From Comamonadaceae bacterium (GTDB lineage Bacteria; Pseudomonadota; Gammaproteobacteria; Burkholderiales; Burkholderiaceae_C): a stretch of DNA of 19,813 bases. The position numbers were made by a program, and so were the translations under genes. The notes under the pieces were generated by a model, which was not told where the DNA came from, ran no database searches, and was given only the letters and a program-made list of their open reading frames with translations. Positions 14,035 through 19,813 of this stretch are shown here, piece after piece (within the stretch, counting starts at the first letter, position 1; each line of letters begins with the position of its first letter). The stretch spans positions 1-19,813 of the forward strand of contig CANGYC010000012.1 of the NCBI GenBank assembly GCA_947457975.1, read 5' to 3'.

Positions 14035-15894
14035 TTACAGCATGTCCATTGGAAAACGGCGGTGCAGGTCCTCACGGAACTGACGCACCACGCCCAGGGC
14101 GTCCTTGAGTAGGTCGCGCTCCAGGGTCGATAAACGCATCGGCATCACCATGCCGCTGACAGGCTGGCCGCCCGCGAGCTCGTCCAGACCCGCCTGCAGC
14201 TTCAGCCCCATGAGGAAGTGAAGGCATTGCGTCCAGTCCTCTGCCTGCCGGAACGTGACCACGCCGCGCGCAGCCAGGGCCTGCAAGCGCGCGGCCGTGC
14301 CGAGCTCGGACAGTCCCGCCTGCAGCGCCAGCGCGCGGGTGCCATGCACCAGCGTGAAGATGCCCGCCTTCTTGAGGTTCAGTCCCGCCGAACTCGACGT
14401 CCAGACGCCCAGGTGGCTCATGTGTCCCAGATGCCCCAAGGGAAAGAGCCGACCCCACCAGCCCTGCGGTGGGCCGGAGGCATCCACGGCGCAGGCAAAA
14501 CGCGCCAGGAAGGCATCGCTGTGCCACTGGCTCTGCCGGGCTTCGCCCTGCACCAGGGCGAGGAGCGTGGGGTCGCCTGCCACCGCCTGCGCATCGAGCA
14601 GGATGGCCAGCTGCATCAGGGATTGGGCACTGGGCTGGCTCAGCCACTGGCGCACGCGCTGCCTGAACTGCGCCACGGTGCCGCGCCAGGCCGGCCGGCT
14701 GATCATGACGCCGCCCGGACATGGCGGGTAACCGAAGTCGGCCAGCGCCCGCGAGAAGGCCTCGCAGACGGCGGGCAGATCGGCCGGCGGCTCGTAGCCG
14801 TCCTGCAGCAAGAGGCCGTTGTCCTGGTCGGTCTTGAGCAACTGCTCGCCACGGCCCTCGCTGCCCATCACGAAGAGGCAGCTGTGGGCCAGCAGCTCAG
14901 CAGGGGCAATCAACTGCCAGGCCCGCTCAAACAGGCGCGCCTGCAGCACGTGCACCAGGCGGGCAATCAGGGCCACGCGGGTGCCGCTGCGGTAAAGACG
15001 CTCCACCATGCGGGTGATCTGCGCCGAGGCCAGGGCAAGCGCCGCGATCGATTCCGCCAACTCGATCTGCAGGGCGATCTGCTGCGAGTGGTTGGCCAGG
15101 AAGCTGAACACATCCAGGGCTTCCAGGAAGCCCCGCACCGCCTGTCCCTCGGCCACCACCAGGCGGTGGATGCGGTGGCGCACCAGGAGCGCCAGGGCAT
15201 CGCCTAGGGTGTCTTCAGGGCGCACCGTGACCAGCGGGAAGCGGCTGAACTCACGCACCGCCATGGCAGGCAGGGGTCGACCGTCGAGCACCGCGCGCTG
15301 CACCGTGGAGCCGGCAAAGAGCCCCAGGCGCGGCGGGTTGCTGGCACGGTCGCGCACCAGCAGGGCCCGAGCAGCATGCGTGTGCAGCAGGCGCACGGCC
15401 GAGAGCACATCGGCATCGGCATCGATCTCTGGAGCCGGGCGCAGAAAGACCTCGTCCACCCGCGAGAGCGTGAGCGACTGCATGTCGTGGGCGCTGACGC
15501 GTTCATCGAGCGCACTGAGCTTGGCGCTGAAGTCGGCAAACAGCAGTGCGCCGAAGGTGGCGTTTTCGGCGATGAGGCTCATCACCAGCTCGCGCGGCAC
15601 CTGGTAGGCGATCACGTCCTCGGTGGCCACGAAACGGTGGCTGCTGCGGCCAGCCACCAGAGCGCGGCCGTCCCACACGTCCTGGGGACCCAGGTGGCCC
15701 ACCTGAACGCTGTCCTCGTATTCGGCCACATGGCCCTTGAAATTGACCCACAGGTACGCAGGTGAGGCACCGGCTTCCAGGATGACCTGGCCTGGGCGGT
15801 AGTCAGCCAGCTCGAGTGCCGCGCGCACGCGGTGCTGCTGCGCCAGGCTCAGGGCGTCAAAAGGCGAGATGGAGAAGTCAAAGGCGCTGGGCAT
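14035..15894 (-). CDS. cNMP-binding / CBS-pair / DUF294 nucleotidyltransferase-like protein
   Basis: This roughly 619-residue multidomain cytoplasmic protein resembles GlnD-related signalling proteins. In order it has a cyclic-nucleotide-binding-like beta domain (about 10-125, with YRPGQVILEAGASPAYLWV), two CBS domains (about 150-280, ending LVRHRIHRLVVAEG and the conserved FLEALDVFSFL), and a DUF294 nucleotidyltransferase-like domain with MGSEGRGEQLLKTDQDNGLLL (the G-S and D-x-D pattern). A helical DUF294 C-terminal substrate-binding domain follows, including NLKKAGIFTLVHGTRALAL. Known relatives are often next to a DnaQ-like 3'-5' exonuclease and an acetate/solute symporter; neither is here. 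ATG at 15894 is preferred; ATG at 15918 in the same frame would add eight residues. Its specific target is unknown. Confidence 0.85.
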   Translation of the reverse strand: MPSAFDFSISPFDALSLAQQHRVRAALELADYRPGQVILEAGASPAYLWVNFKGHVAEYEDSVQVGHLGPQDVWDGRALVAGRSSHRFVATEDVIAYQVPRELVMSLIAENATFGALLFADFSAKLSALDERVSAHDMQSLTLSRVDEVFLRPAPEIDADADVLSAVRLLHTHAARALLVRDRASNPPRLGLFAGSTVQRAVLDGRPLPAMAVREFSRFPLVTVRPEDTLGDALALLVRHRIHRLVVAEGQAVRGFLEALDVFSFLANHSQQIALQIELAESIAALALASAQITRMVERLYRSGTRVALIARLVHVLQARLFERAWQLIAPAELLAHSCLFVMGSEGRGEQLLKTDQDNGLLLQDGYEPPADLPAVCEAFSRALADFGYPPCPGGVMISRPAWRGTVAQFRQRVRQWLSQPSAQSLMQLAILLDAQAVAGDPTLLALVQGEARQSQWHSDAFLARFACAVDASGPPQGWWGRLFPLGHLGHMSHLGVWTSSSAGLNLKKAGIFTLVHGTRALALQAGLSELGTAARLQALAARGVVTFRQAEDWTQCLHFLMGLKLQAGLDELAGGQPVSGMVMPMRLSTLERDLLKDALGVVRQFREDLHRRFPMDML

Positions 15895-15919
15895 GGGCGG
15901 GCGGCATACAAGCCCCATT

Positions 15920-15936
15920 GAAGCCCTGTGGGCTTC
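15920..15936 (-). terminator. Hairpin GAAGCCC-TGT-GGGCTTC between HAD and CBS/DUF294 genes
   Basis: A perfect 7-bp stem with a 3-nt loop lies between the HAD stop (15979) and the CBS/DUF294 start (15894). On the minus strand it is followed by AATGGGGC, not a U-run, so it is at best a weak terminator or attenuator. It also lies just upstream of the alternative start at 15918. Confidence 0.4.
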
Positions 15937-15978
15937 CCCGCGGCTAGCTCGGCCAGCGCGAATTGAGCAAAGCTTGAC

Positions 15979-16626
15979 TTAGGTCAGCCGCAGCTCGTCC
16001 ATGTGGGCAAACACCCGCCGTGCACCGGCCTCACGCAAGGGGGCAGGATCTGCCCCCTCGGGCGCGTAGGCCCAGACGGTAGAACCCGCGGCCACGCCCG
16101 CGGTGATACCCACGGTGGTGTCTTCCACCACCAGGCAGTGCACCGGATCCACGCCCAGGTGGGCGGCGGCGGCCAGGTACACATCGGGATGCGGCTTGCT
16201 GCGCGGCATCTCGTGGCCGCTGAAGATGCGGCCGTCAAAGAAATCATGCAAGCCCACCTGCTTGAGCATCATCTCGACCTTGAATCGGTCGGCACCCGAA
16301 GCCACGGCGATGCGGCCCTGGGTGTGGCCGTGCAGGTGCTCCACGGCCTGGTGGATGCCATCGATGGCCGTGATGTGCTGCGCCAAGCGCTCATTGCGGC
16401 GATGGAAGAATTCCTCGAGCCACAGGTCGGTGAGCGGTGTGCCGGTGTTCGCCTCGATCAGGGCGCGCTGACTGCGCACGGTATGGCCCACAAAGCGCTG
16501 CATGCACTCGGCCAGGCTCATGCGCCAGCCCTGCTCCTCGAACATGTCGCGCAGCACGCCGCAGGTGAGGGATTCGCTGTCGACGAGCACGCCGTCGCAG
16601 TCAAACAAGATGGCTTGAAAGGTCAT
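15979..16626 (-). CDS. HAD-superfamily phosphatase (beta-phosphoglucomutase/YieH-like)
   Basis: This 215-residue member of HAD subfamily IA is a probable small-molecule phosphatase or phosphomutase. All four motifs are visible: motif I FDCDGVLVDSE (nucleophile Asp10 and Asp12 by position), motif II VASGAD, motif III lysine in RSKPHPDVYLAAA, and motif IV VVEDTTVGITAG. The four-helix cap lies between motifs I and II. The ATG at 16626 gives the usual MTFQAILFDCDG beginning. A TACAAT box (minus strand, 16641-16636) lies so close to this start that a nearly leaderless transcript is possible, but its -35 is poor. The substrate cannot be predicted; 6-phosphogluconate and other sugar phosphates are typical for relatives. 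Confidence 0.88.
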   Translation of the reverse strand: MTFQAILFDCDGVLVDSESLTCGVLRDMFEEQGWRMSLAECMQRFVGHTVRSQRALIEANTGTPLTDLWLEEFFHRRNERLAQHITAIDGIHQAVEHLHGHTQGRIAVASGADRFKVEMMLKQVGLHDFFDGRIFSGHEMPRSKPHPDVYLAAAAHLGVDPVHCLVVEDTTVGITAGVAAGSTVWAYAPEGADPAPLREAGARRVFAHMDELRLT

Positions 16627-16684
16627 GGGGCGCTCATTGTAGAAAGCTGAACGGGGACGCTGCACCGCAGCACCCTGCCCCCAC

Positions 16685-17329
16685 CTAGGCCCACAGACCC
16701 GCCAGCGCAGACCACACCCAGCCCCCGGCCATGAACAGAAAGGCCAGCCCGGCCAGCCCCAGCGCCAGCGAACTGAGCAGCATCAGGCCGTCACGCGTGA
16801 GCAGCCCCAGGGCGAACAGCAGCAGGGCCACGGCCGGGAAGATGTTCCCCAAAGGAATCGGCAGAAAGATGATGAAGGCCATCAGCCACACCCAGGCCGC
16901 CCAGGCCCAGCGCAGGCGCTCATGTTGCAGCTGCGGCCAGCGCGGCCGCAGTCGCCGCTGGGCAAAGGTGTAGATCCAGGCCAGCGCGCGCAACACCCGG
17001 TAGGCGGCCCGGGGGTTGAGCTGCAGCGAGCGCAGGCGCGCCAGCTGAGGTGGCTCCTGCTGCCGGGCCCAGCGCCAGGCCCAGGCCATGATGCCCAGGC
17101 TGAACAGCATGCCCGCGCCCGCCACCGGCACGGTGGTGATGAGCGAGAGCAAGATAAGAAGGATGGCCATGGTGCCCTGGCCATGCATGGCCAGAAGCTG
17201 CTGCAAGGTGAGCGGCTCCCCCGGCTCGCCCCAGGCCAAGGCCTGACGGCGCCGACGTGCCTCGCGCACGAAGCGACGGATGAAGGCGGCATCGAACAGG
17301 CTGCGCGGCGGTGGAAGGGGAGCGGTCAA
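16685..17329 (-). CDS. ExoD-like exopolysaccharide synthesis membrane protein, TTG start
   Basis: This is a roughly 214-residue integral membrane protein of the ExoD family, linked in rhizobia to exopolysaccharide production and otherwise poorly understood. The polar N-terminal part contains GEPLTLQQLLAMHGQG, a family feature. Hydrophobic segments follow at LLILLSLITTVPVAGAGML, a central stretch with AWVWLMAFIIFLPIPLGN, and two C-terminal helices. No ATG or GTG suits the N-terminus. TTG at 17329 has GAGGT placed before it and lies 7 nt beyond the YchJ stop, so I take it as the start. Further upstream in-frame starts would run through the YchJ gene. The pairing with YchJ suggests translational coupling. 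Confidence 0.78.
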   Translation of the reverse strand: MTAPLPPPRSLFDAAFIRRFVREARRRRQALAWGEPGEPLTLQQLLAMHGQGTMAILLILLSLITTVPVAGAGMLFSLGIMAWAWRWARQQEPPQLARLRSLQLNPRAAYRVLRALAWIYTFAQRRLRPRWPQLQHERLRWAWAAWVWLMAFIIFLPIPLGNIFPAVALLLFALGLLTRDGLMLLSSLALGLAGLAFLFMAGGWVWSALAGLWA

Positions 17330-17336
17330 GGTGACC

Positions 17337-17756
17337 TCATGACACGGCACCGGCCGACAGGGCCTGGCCGTCCACGTAGAACCAGCGGCCGTCTTCACGC
17401 ACAAAGCGGCTGCGCTCGTGCTGACGGATGGCGCGGCCGTCCACACGAAAGCGCGCCACGAACTCGACCTCGGCGGTCTGCAGCCCCGTCATGTGGTGGT
17501 GGCGCAGCTCCAGCCCCAGCCAGCGCGCGCCGCGCTCCAGCGCCAGTTCAGCCGGCCGGGTGCTGATGTGCCAGGTGGCCAGCAGGTAGGGCACCTGACC
17601 CCGCACGAAGGCGCTGTAGCGCGAGCGCATGAGCTGCTCGGCACTGGGGGCGGGCTCCCCGTCCAGGAAGGGGCCGCAGCACTGCGCCAGCGGCAGCGGC
17701 TGGCCGCGCCGGTCAGCACGGCCGCAGGGACAGGCCTGGGTGTCGGGCGCGGCCAT
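17337..17756 (-). CDS. YchJ family protein (SEC-C zinc motif, NTF2-like)
   Basis: This 139-residue protein belongs to the YchJ/UPF0225 family. The N-terminus has the SEC-C type metal-binding cysteines (ACPCG, then AQCCGPFLDGE). The middle contains the conserved LMRSRYSAFVRGQVPYLLATWH block, and the rest forms an NTF2-like fold ending HERSRFVREDGRWFYVDG. The function of the family is not established. Its start at 17756 lies 8 nt after the rhodanese stop, and its stop lies 7 nt before the ExoD-like start, so it is part of a tightly packed operon. Confidence 0.9.
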   Translation of the reverse strand: MAAPDTQACPCGRADRRGQPLPLAQCCGPFLDGEPAPSAEQLMRSRYSAFVRGQVPYLLATWHISTRPAELALERGARWLGLELRHHHMTGLQTAEVEFVARFRVDGRAIRQHERSRFVREDGRWFYVDGQALSAGAVS

Positions 17757-17764
17757 GAAGCGCT

Positions 17765-18193
17765 TCAGCCCTTGCGGGCTGCGCTTTCCTTTTTGTGCTC
17801 TTCCAGCGTGACCACGGGTGCGCTGCCCTTCTTCCAGGCGGCAAAGCCACCGTCGATGTGGGCCACGTTGCGCATGCCCATGTCCTGGAGCGTCTTGGTG
17901 GCCAGGGCACTGCGCCAGCCTGCGCCGCAGAAGAGCACGAACTCTTTGGACTCGTCAGCGAACACCGGCTTGAAATAGGGCGAGGCTGGGTCCACCCAGA
18001 ACTCGAGCATGCCGCGCGGAGCCAGCAGCGCGCCAGGCACGGTGCCCTCGCGCTCGAGCTCACGTGGGTCGCGGATGTCGACGATCTGCGTCTTGCCGTC
18101 ATTCAGGCGGGCCTGAACGTCGCTAACGCTGTAGGTGGTGACCTGGGCCATGGCCTCGTCAACGAGCTGCTGAAAACCTTTGGTGATGGGCAT
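17765..18193 (-). CDS. Rhodanese-like domain protein
   Basis: This 142-residue, single-domain rhodanese (sulfurtransferase) has the domain start QIVDIRDPRELEREGTVPGA and the active-site loop FCGAGWRSALA, where the Cys would carry the persulfide. It ends with MRNVAHIDGGFAAWKKGSAP. The ATG at 18193 has AGGAGA at good spacing, so a longer reading into the upstream acyl-CoA dehydrogenase gene is rejected. It lies 32 nt after that gene. The natural sulfur acceptor is unknown. A minor hairpin (AGCCC/GGGCT) sits beside the stop codon. Confidence 0.92.
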   Translation of the reverse strand: MPITKGFQQLVDEAMAQVTTYSVSDVQARLNDGKTQIVDIRDPRELEREGTVPGALLAPRGMLEFWVDPASPYFKPVFADESKEFVLFCGAGWRSALATKTLQDMGMRNVAHIDGGFAAWKKGSAPVVTLEEHKKESAARKG

Positions 18194-18225
18194 GGGTTGT
18201 CTCCTGGGGTAGGCGAAAAAGGGGC

Positions 18226-19356
18226 TCAGGCCAGCGCGCGCTGGATGAGGATTTTCTGGATGTCGCTGGTGCCTTCGTAAATTTGGCACACGCGCACGTC
18301 GCGGTAGATGCGCTCGACCGGGAAATCGCTCACATAGCCATAGCCGCCCAGGGTCTGCAGGGCGGCGCTGCACACGCGCTCGGCCATCTCGCTGGCAAAG
18401 AGCTTGGCCATGGCCGCCTCCTTCAGGCAGGGCTGGCCGGCATCGCGCAGGGCCGCGGCATGCCAGGTGAGCTGGCGCGCGGCTTCGAGCTGCGTGGCGC
18501 ACTCGGCCAGGCGAAAGCCCACGGCCTGGTGGTTCATGAGCGCTGTGCCAAAGCTCTCGCGCTGGCGGGCGTAATCCAGGGCGCAGTCCAGCGCGCTGCG
18601 GGCCATGCCCACGCTTTGCGCCGCAATGCCGATGCGCCCGCCTTCGAGCGCTGAGAGCGCAATCTTGTAGCCCTCACCTTCTGAGCCAATCAGGTTCTCA
18701 GCCGGGATGCGGCAGCTGTCGAAGTTGATCTGCGCGGTGTCGCTGGAGTGCTGGCCAAGCTTGTCCTCCAGGCGCGCGACCTGGTAGCCGGGCGTGTTGG
18801 TGGGCACGAGAAAGGCGCTCAGGCCCTTCTTGCCGGCGGCCTTGTCGGTGGCAGCAATCACGATGGCCAACTGGCCGTTTTGGCCGCTGGTGATGAACTG
18901 CTTGACGCCGTTGATCACATACTCGCCCCCTTGCCGGGTGGCGGTGGTGCGCAGGGCCGAGGCGTCGCTGCCGGCCTGCGGCTCAGTCAGGCAAAAGGCA
19001 CCGAGCAACTGGCCCTGGGCCAGCGGCGTGAGCCATTGGCGCTTTTGCGCCTCGGAGCCGTAGCGCATGAGGATGGCGTTGACCGGGCAGTTGGTCACCG
19101 AAATCGCCGTGCTGGTGCCGCCGTCGCCGGCTGCGATTTCTTCGAGCACCACGGCCAGGGTCAGGTAGTCGAGGTTCGCTCCGCCATAGGCCTCGGGCAC
19201 GCAGATGCCGTAAGCCCCCAGGGCCGCCAGGCCCCGGTGCGCCTCCTGCGGGAAGTGGTGGGTTTTATCCCACTCGGCGGCATGGGGCCAGAGCTCGCGC
19301 TGCGCGAAGTCGCGAACGGCGTCGCGCACCATGGCCTGGTCGGCATTGAGCAGCAT
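18226..19356 (-). CDS. Short/medium-chain acyl-CoA dehydrogenase
   Basis: This complete 376-residue FAD enzyme catalyses the first step of acyl-CoA beta-oxidation, passing electrons to electron-transfer flavoprotein. Signatures are FCLTEPQAGSDASALRT and YVINGVKQFITSGQ (FAD and substrate binding), GQHSSDTAQINFDSCRIP, RESFGTALMNHQAVGFRLA, and the C-terminal TLGGYGYVSDFPVERIYRDVRV. The catalytic base is Glu361 in IYEGTSDIQ. The ATG at 19356 has GAGGAGA correctly placed. The pattern fits the butyryl-CoA dehydrogenase-like group; chain-length preference is not readable. It follows an SDR gene by 24 nt and precedes a rhodanese gene in one minus-strand operon. Confidence 0.93.
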   Translation of the reverse strand: MLLNADQAMVRDAVRDFAQRELWPHAAEWDKTHHFPQEAHRGLAALGAYGICVPEAYGGANLDYLTLAVVLEEIAAGDGGTSTAISVTNCPVNAILMRYGSEAQKRQWLTPLAQGQLLGAFCLTEPQAGSDASALRTTATRQGGEYVINGVKQFITSGQNGQLAIVIAATDKAAGKKGLSAFLVPTNTPGYQVARLEDKLGQHSSDTAQINFDSCRIPAENLIGSEGEGYKIALSALEGGRIGIAAQSVGMARSALDCALDYARQRESFGTALMNHQAVGFRLAECATQLEAARQLTWHAAALRDAGQPCLKEAAMAKLFASEMAERVCSAALQTLGGYGYVSDFPVERIYRDVRVCQIYEGTSDIQKILIQRALA

Positions 19357-19380
19357 GGAAGGGTCTCCTCGGGGTTCAGG

Positions 19381-19813
19381 TCACCAGGGCAGCGGCGTGC
19401 CGTCGTGGTTGAGAAAGGCGCCGCGCTGGGCGGGCTTGAGGCCTTGCAGGGAGCGGCGCATGCTGGCCACGCTCTGGGCCACCGTGAGCGGGGCCTGAGC
19501 GCCGCCCATGTCGGTCTGCACCCAGCCGGGGCTGAGCGCCAGCAGCAGGCGGTCGGGGTGGTCCTGCTGCGCGGCATGCACGGCCATGTTCAGCGCCGCT
19601 TTGCTGGTGCGGTAGAGCCAGGCACTGCTGCCCTGGCACTCGGCGATGCTGCCCATCAGGCTGCTGATGAAGGCCAGGGCCGCGCCCGGCCTGAGCAAGG
19701 GCGCCACCTGCGGCAGCGCCTGCATGGCGCCCAGCACATTGGTGGGCTTCACATGGGGGAACTCGGGCTGGGTGGGTGGGGGGTCGGCGCCGGCTGGGGC
19801 GATCACGCCAGCG
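19381..19813 (-). CDS. Short-chain dehydrogenase/reductase, C-terminal part (5' end off the window)
   Basis: The frame is open to the right edge, so the N-terminal nucleotide-binding glycine motif is outside the window. The visible roughly 143 residues begin AGVIAPAGA, probably just after the NAG motif of the SDR fold. They continue with the serine region LAFISSLMGSI, the catalytic YRTSKAALN (Tyr-x-x-x-Lys) and SPGWVQTDMGG, typical of classical SDRs similar to CsgA/carbonyl reductase-like proteins. The substrate is unknown. The stop at 19383-19381 lies 24 nt before the acyl-CoA dehydrogenase gene, so the two are probably co-transcribed. Confidence 0.88.
   Translation of the reverse strand, partial: AGVIAPAGADPPPTQPEFPHVKPTNVLGAMQALPQVAPLLRPGAALAFISSLMGSIAECQGSSAWLYRTSKAALNMAVHAAQQDHPDRLLLALSPGWVQTDMGGAQAPLTVAQSVASMRRSLQGLKPAQRGAFLNHDGTPLPW

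Noticed and set aside
13890..14108. Small plus-strand open frame covering the AraC fragment
   Set aside because: It begins inside the binding-protein gene and ends inside the CBS/DUF294 gene. The recognisable residues sit in a different frame, so it is not a small functional regulator.
14218..15207. Plus-strand open frame of 329 codons
   Set aside because: It is antisense to the CBS/DUF294 gene, whose domains are unmistakable. Its composition is that of a shadow frame and it has no ribosome site.
16636..16664. Promoter for the HAD gene with TACAAT -10 box
   Set aside because: The -10 box is good, but no acceptable -35 lies 16-18 bases upstream, and the start site would leave almost no leader. 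It is noted only in the gene entry.
17767..17780. Short AGCCC/GGGCT hairpin at the rhodanese stop
   Set aside because: The stem is only 5 bp and no U-run follows in the direction of transcription. It is too weak to call a terminator in GC-rich DNA.
1..19813. tRNA, rRNA, CRISPR, riboswitch, insertion sequence or integrase
   Set aside because: None was recognised on reading either strand: no cloverleaf-like tRNA segments, no spaced repeats of CRISPR type, and no transposase or integrase motifs in any coding frame.

Overview
This 19.8 kb window comes from a high-GC betaproteobacterium, most likely Burkholderiales of the Comamonadaceae type. The basis is the GC-biased codon use, the gene families, and a mix of acyl-CoA metabolism with aromatic-acid catabolism and TRAP/ABC binding proteins. 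That placement is an inference from family content, not a database result.

Layout. (A) 1-2310, minus strand: a biotin-dependent acyl-CoA carboxyltransferase (MccB/AtuC type) followed by an acyl-CoA dehydrogenase cut by the left edge. An AraC-family regulator (2450-3520, plus) is divergent from them. (B) 3521 to about 13950: a compact aromatic-acid catabolic island with visibly more relaxed codon use than its flanks. A divergent control region (9402-9603) separates a six-gene minus-strand operon from a five-gene plus-strand set. The minus operon encodes a flavin-dependent oxygenase, its flavin reductase, TRAP subunits DctQ-DctM-DctP and gamma-resorcylate decarboxylase. The plus set encodes a MarR regulator, a fumarylacetoacetate hydrolase (FAH) family enzyme, a plant-type ferredoxin/FAD/NAD reductase, a small VOC-fold dioxygenase-like protein and an orphan LivK-type binding protein. 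(C) 13951-14034: an 84-nt spacer holding a decayed fragment of an AraC-family regulator gene, closely similar to part of the intact gene at 2450-3520. (D) 14035-19813, all minus strand: a housekeeping-like run of SDR oxidoreductase (cut by the right edge), acyl-CoA dehydrogenase, rhodanese, YchJ, ExoD-like membrane protein, HAD phosphatase and a cNMP/CBS/DUF294 signalling protein.

How the island should work. The TRAP transporter imports an aromatic carboxylate, the decarboxylase turns gamma-resorcylate (2,6-dihydroxybenzoate) into resorcinol, and the two-component oxygenase hydroxylates it, by analogy with the gra/tsd pathways, to hydroxyquinol. The known pathways then use an intradiol hydroxyquinol 1,2-dioxygenase and maleylacetate reductase. 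Neither is in this window. In their place are a VOC-type protein with a plausible metal triad, an FeS reductase with no Rieske oxygenase, and an FAH-family hydrolase. This may be an undescribed extradiol lower branch, and it is the most interesting feature here.

No tRNA, rRNA, CRISPR array, transposase or integrase was seen. No stretch longer than 300 bases lacks a gene; the longest are 9402-9603 and 10045-10216, both described below.
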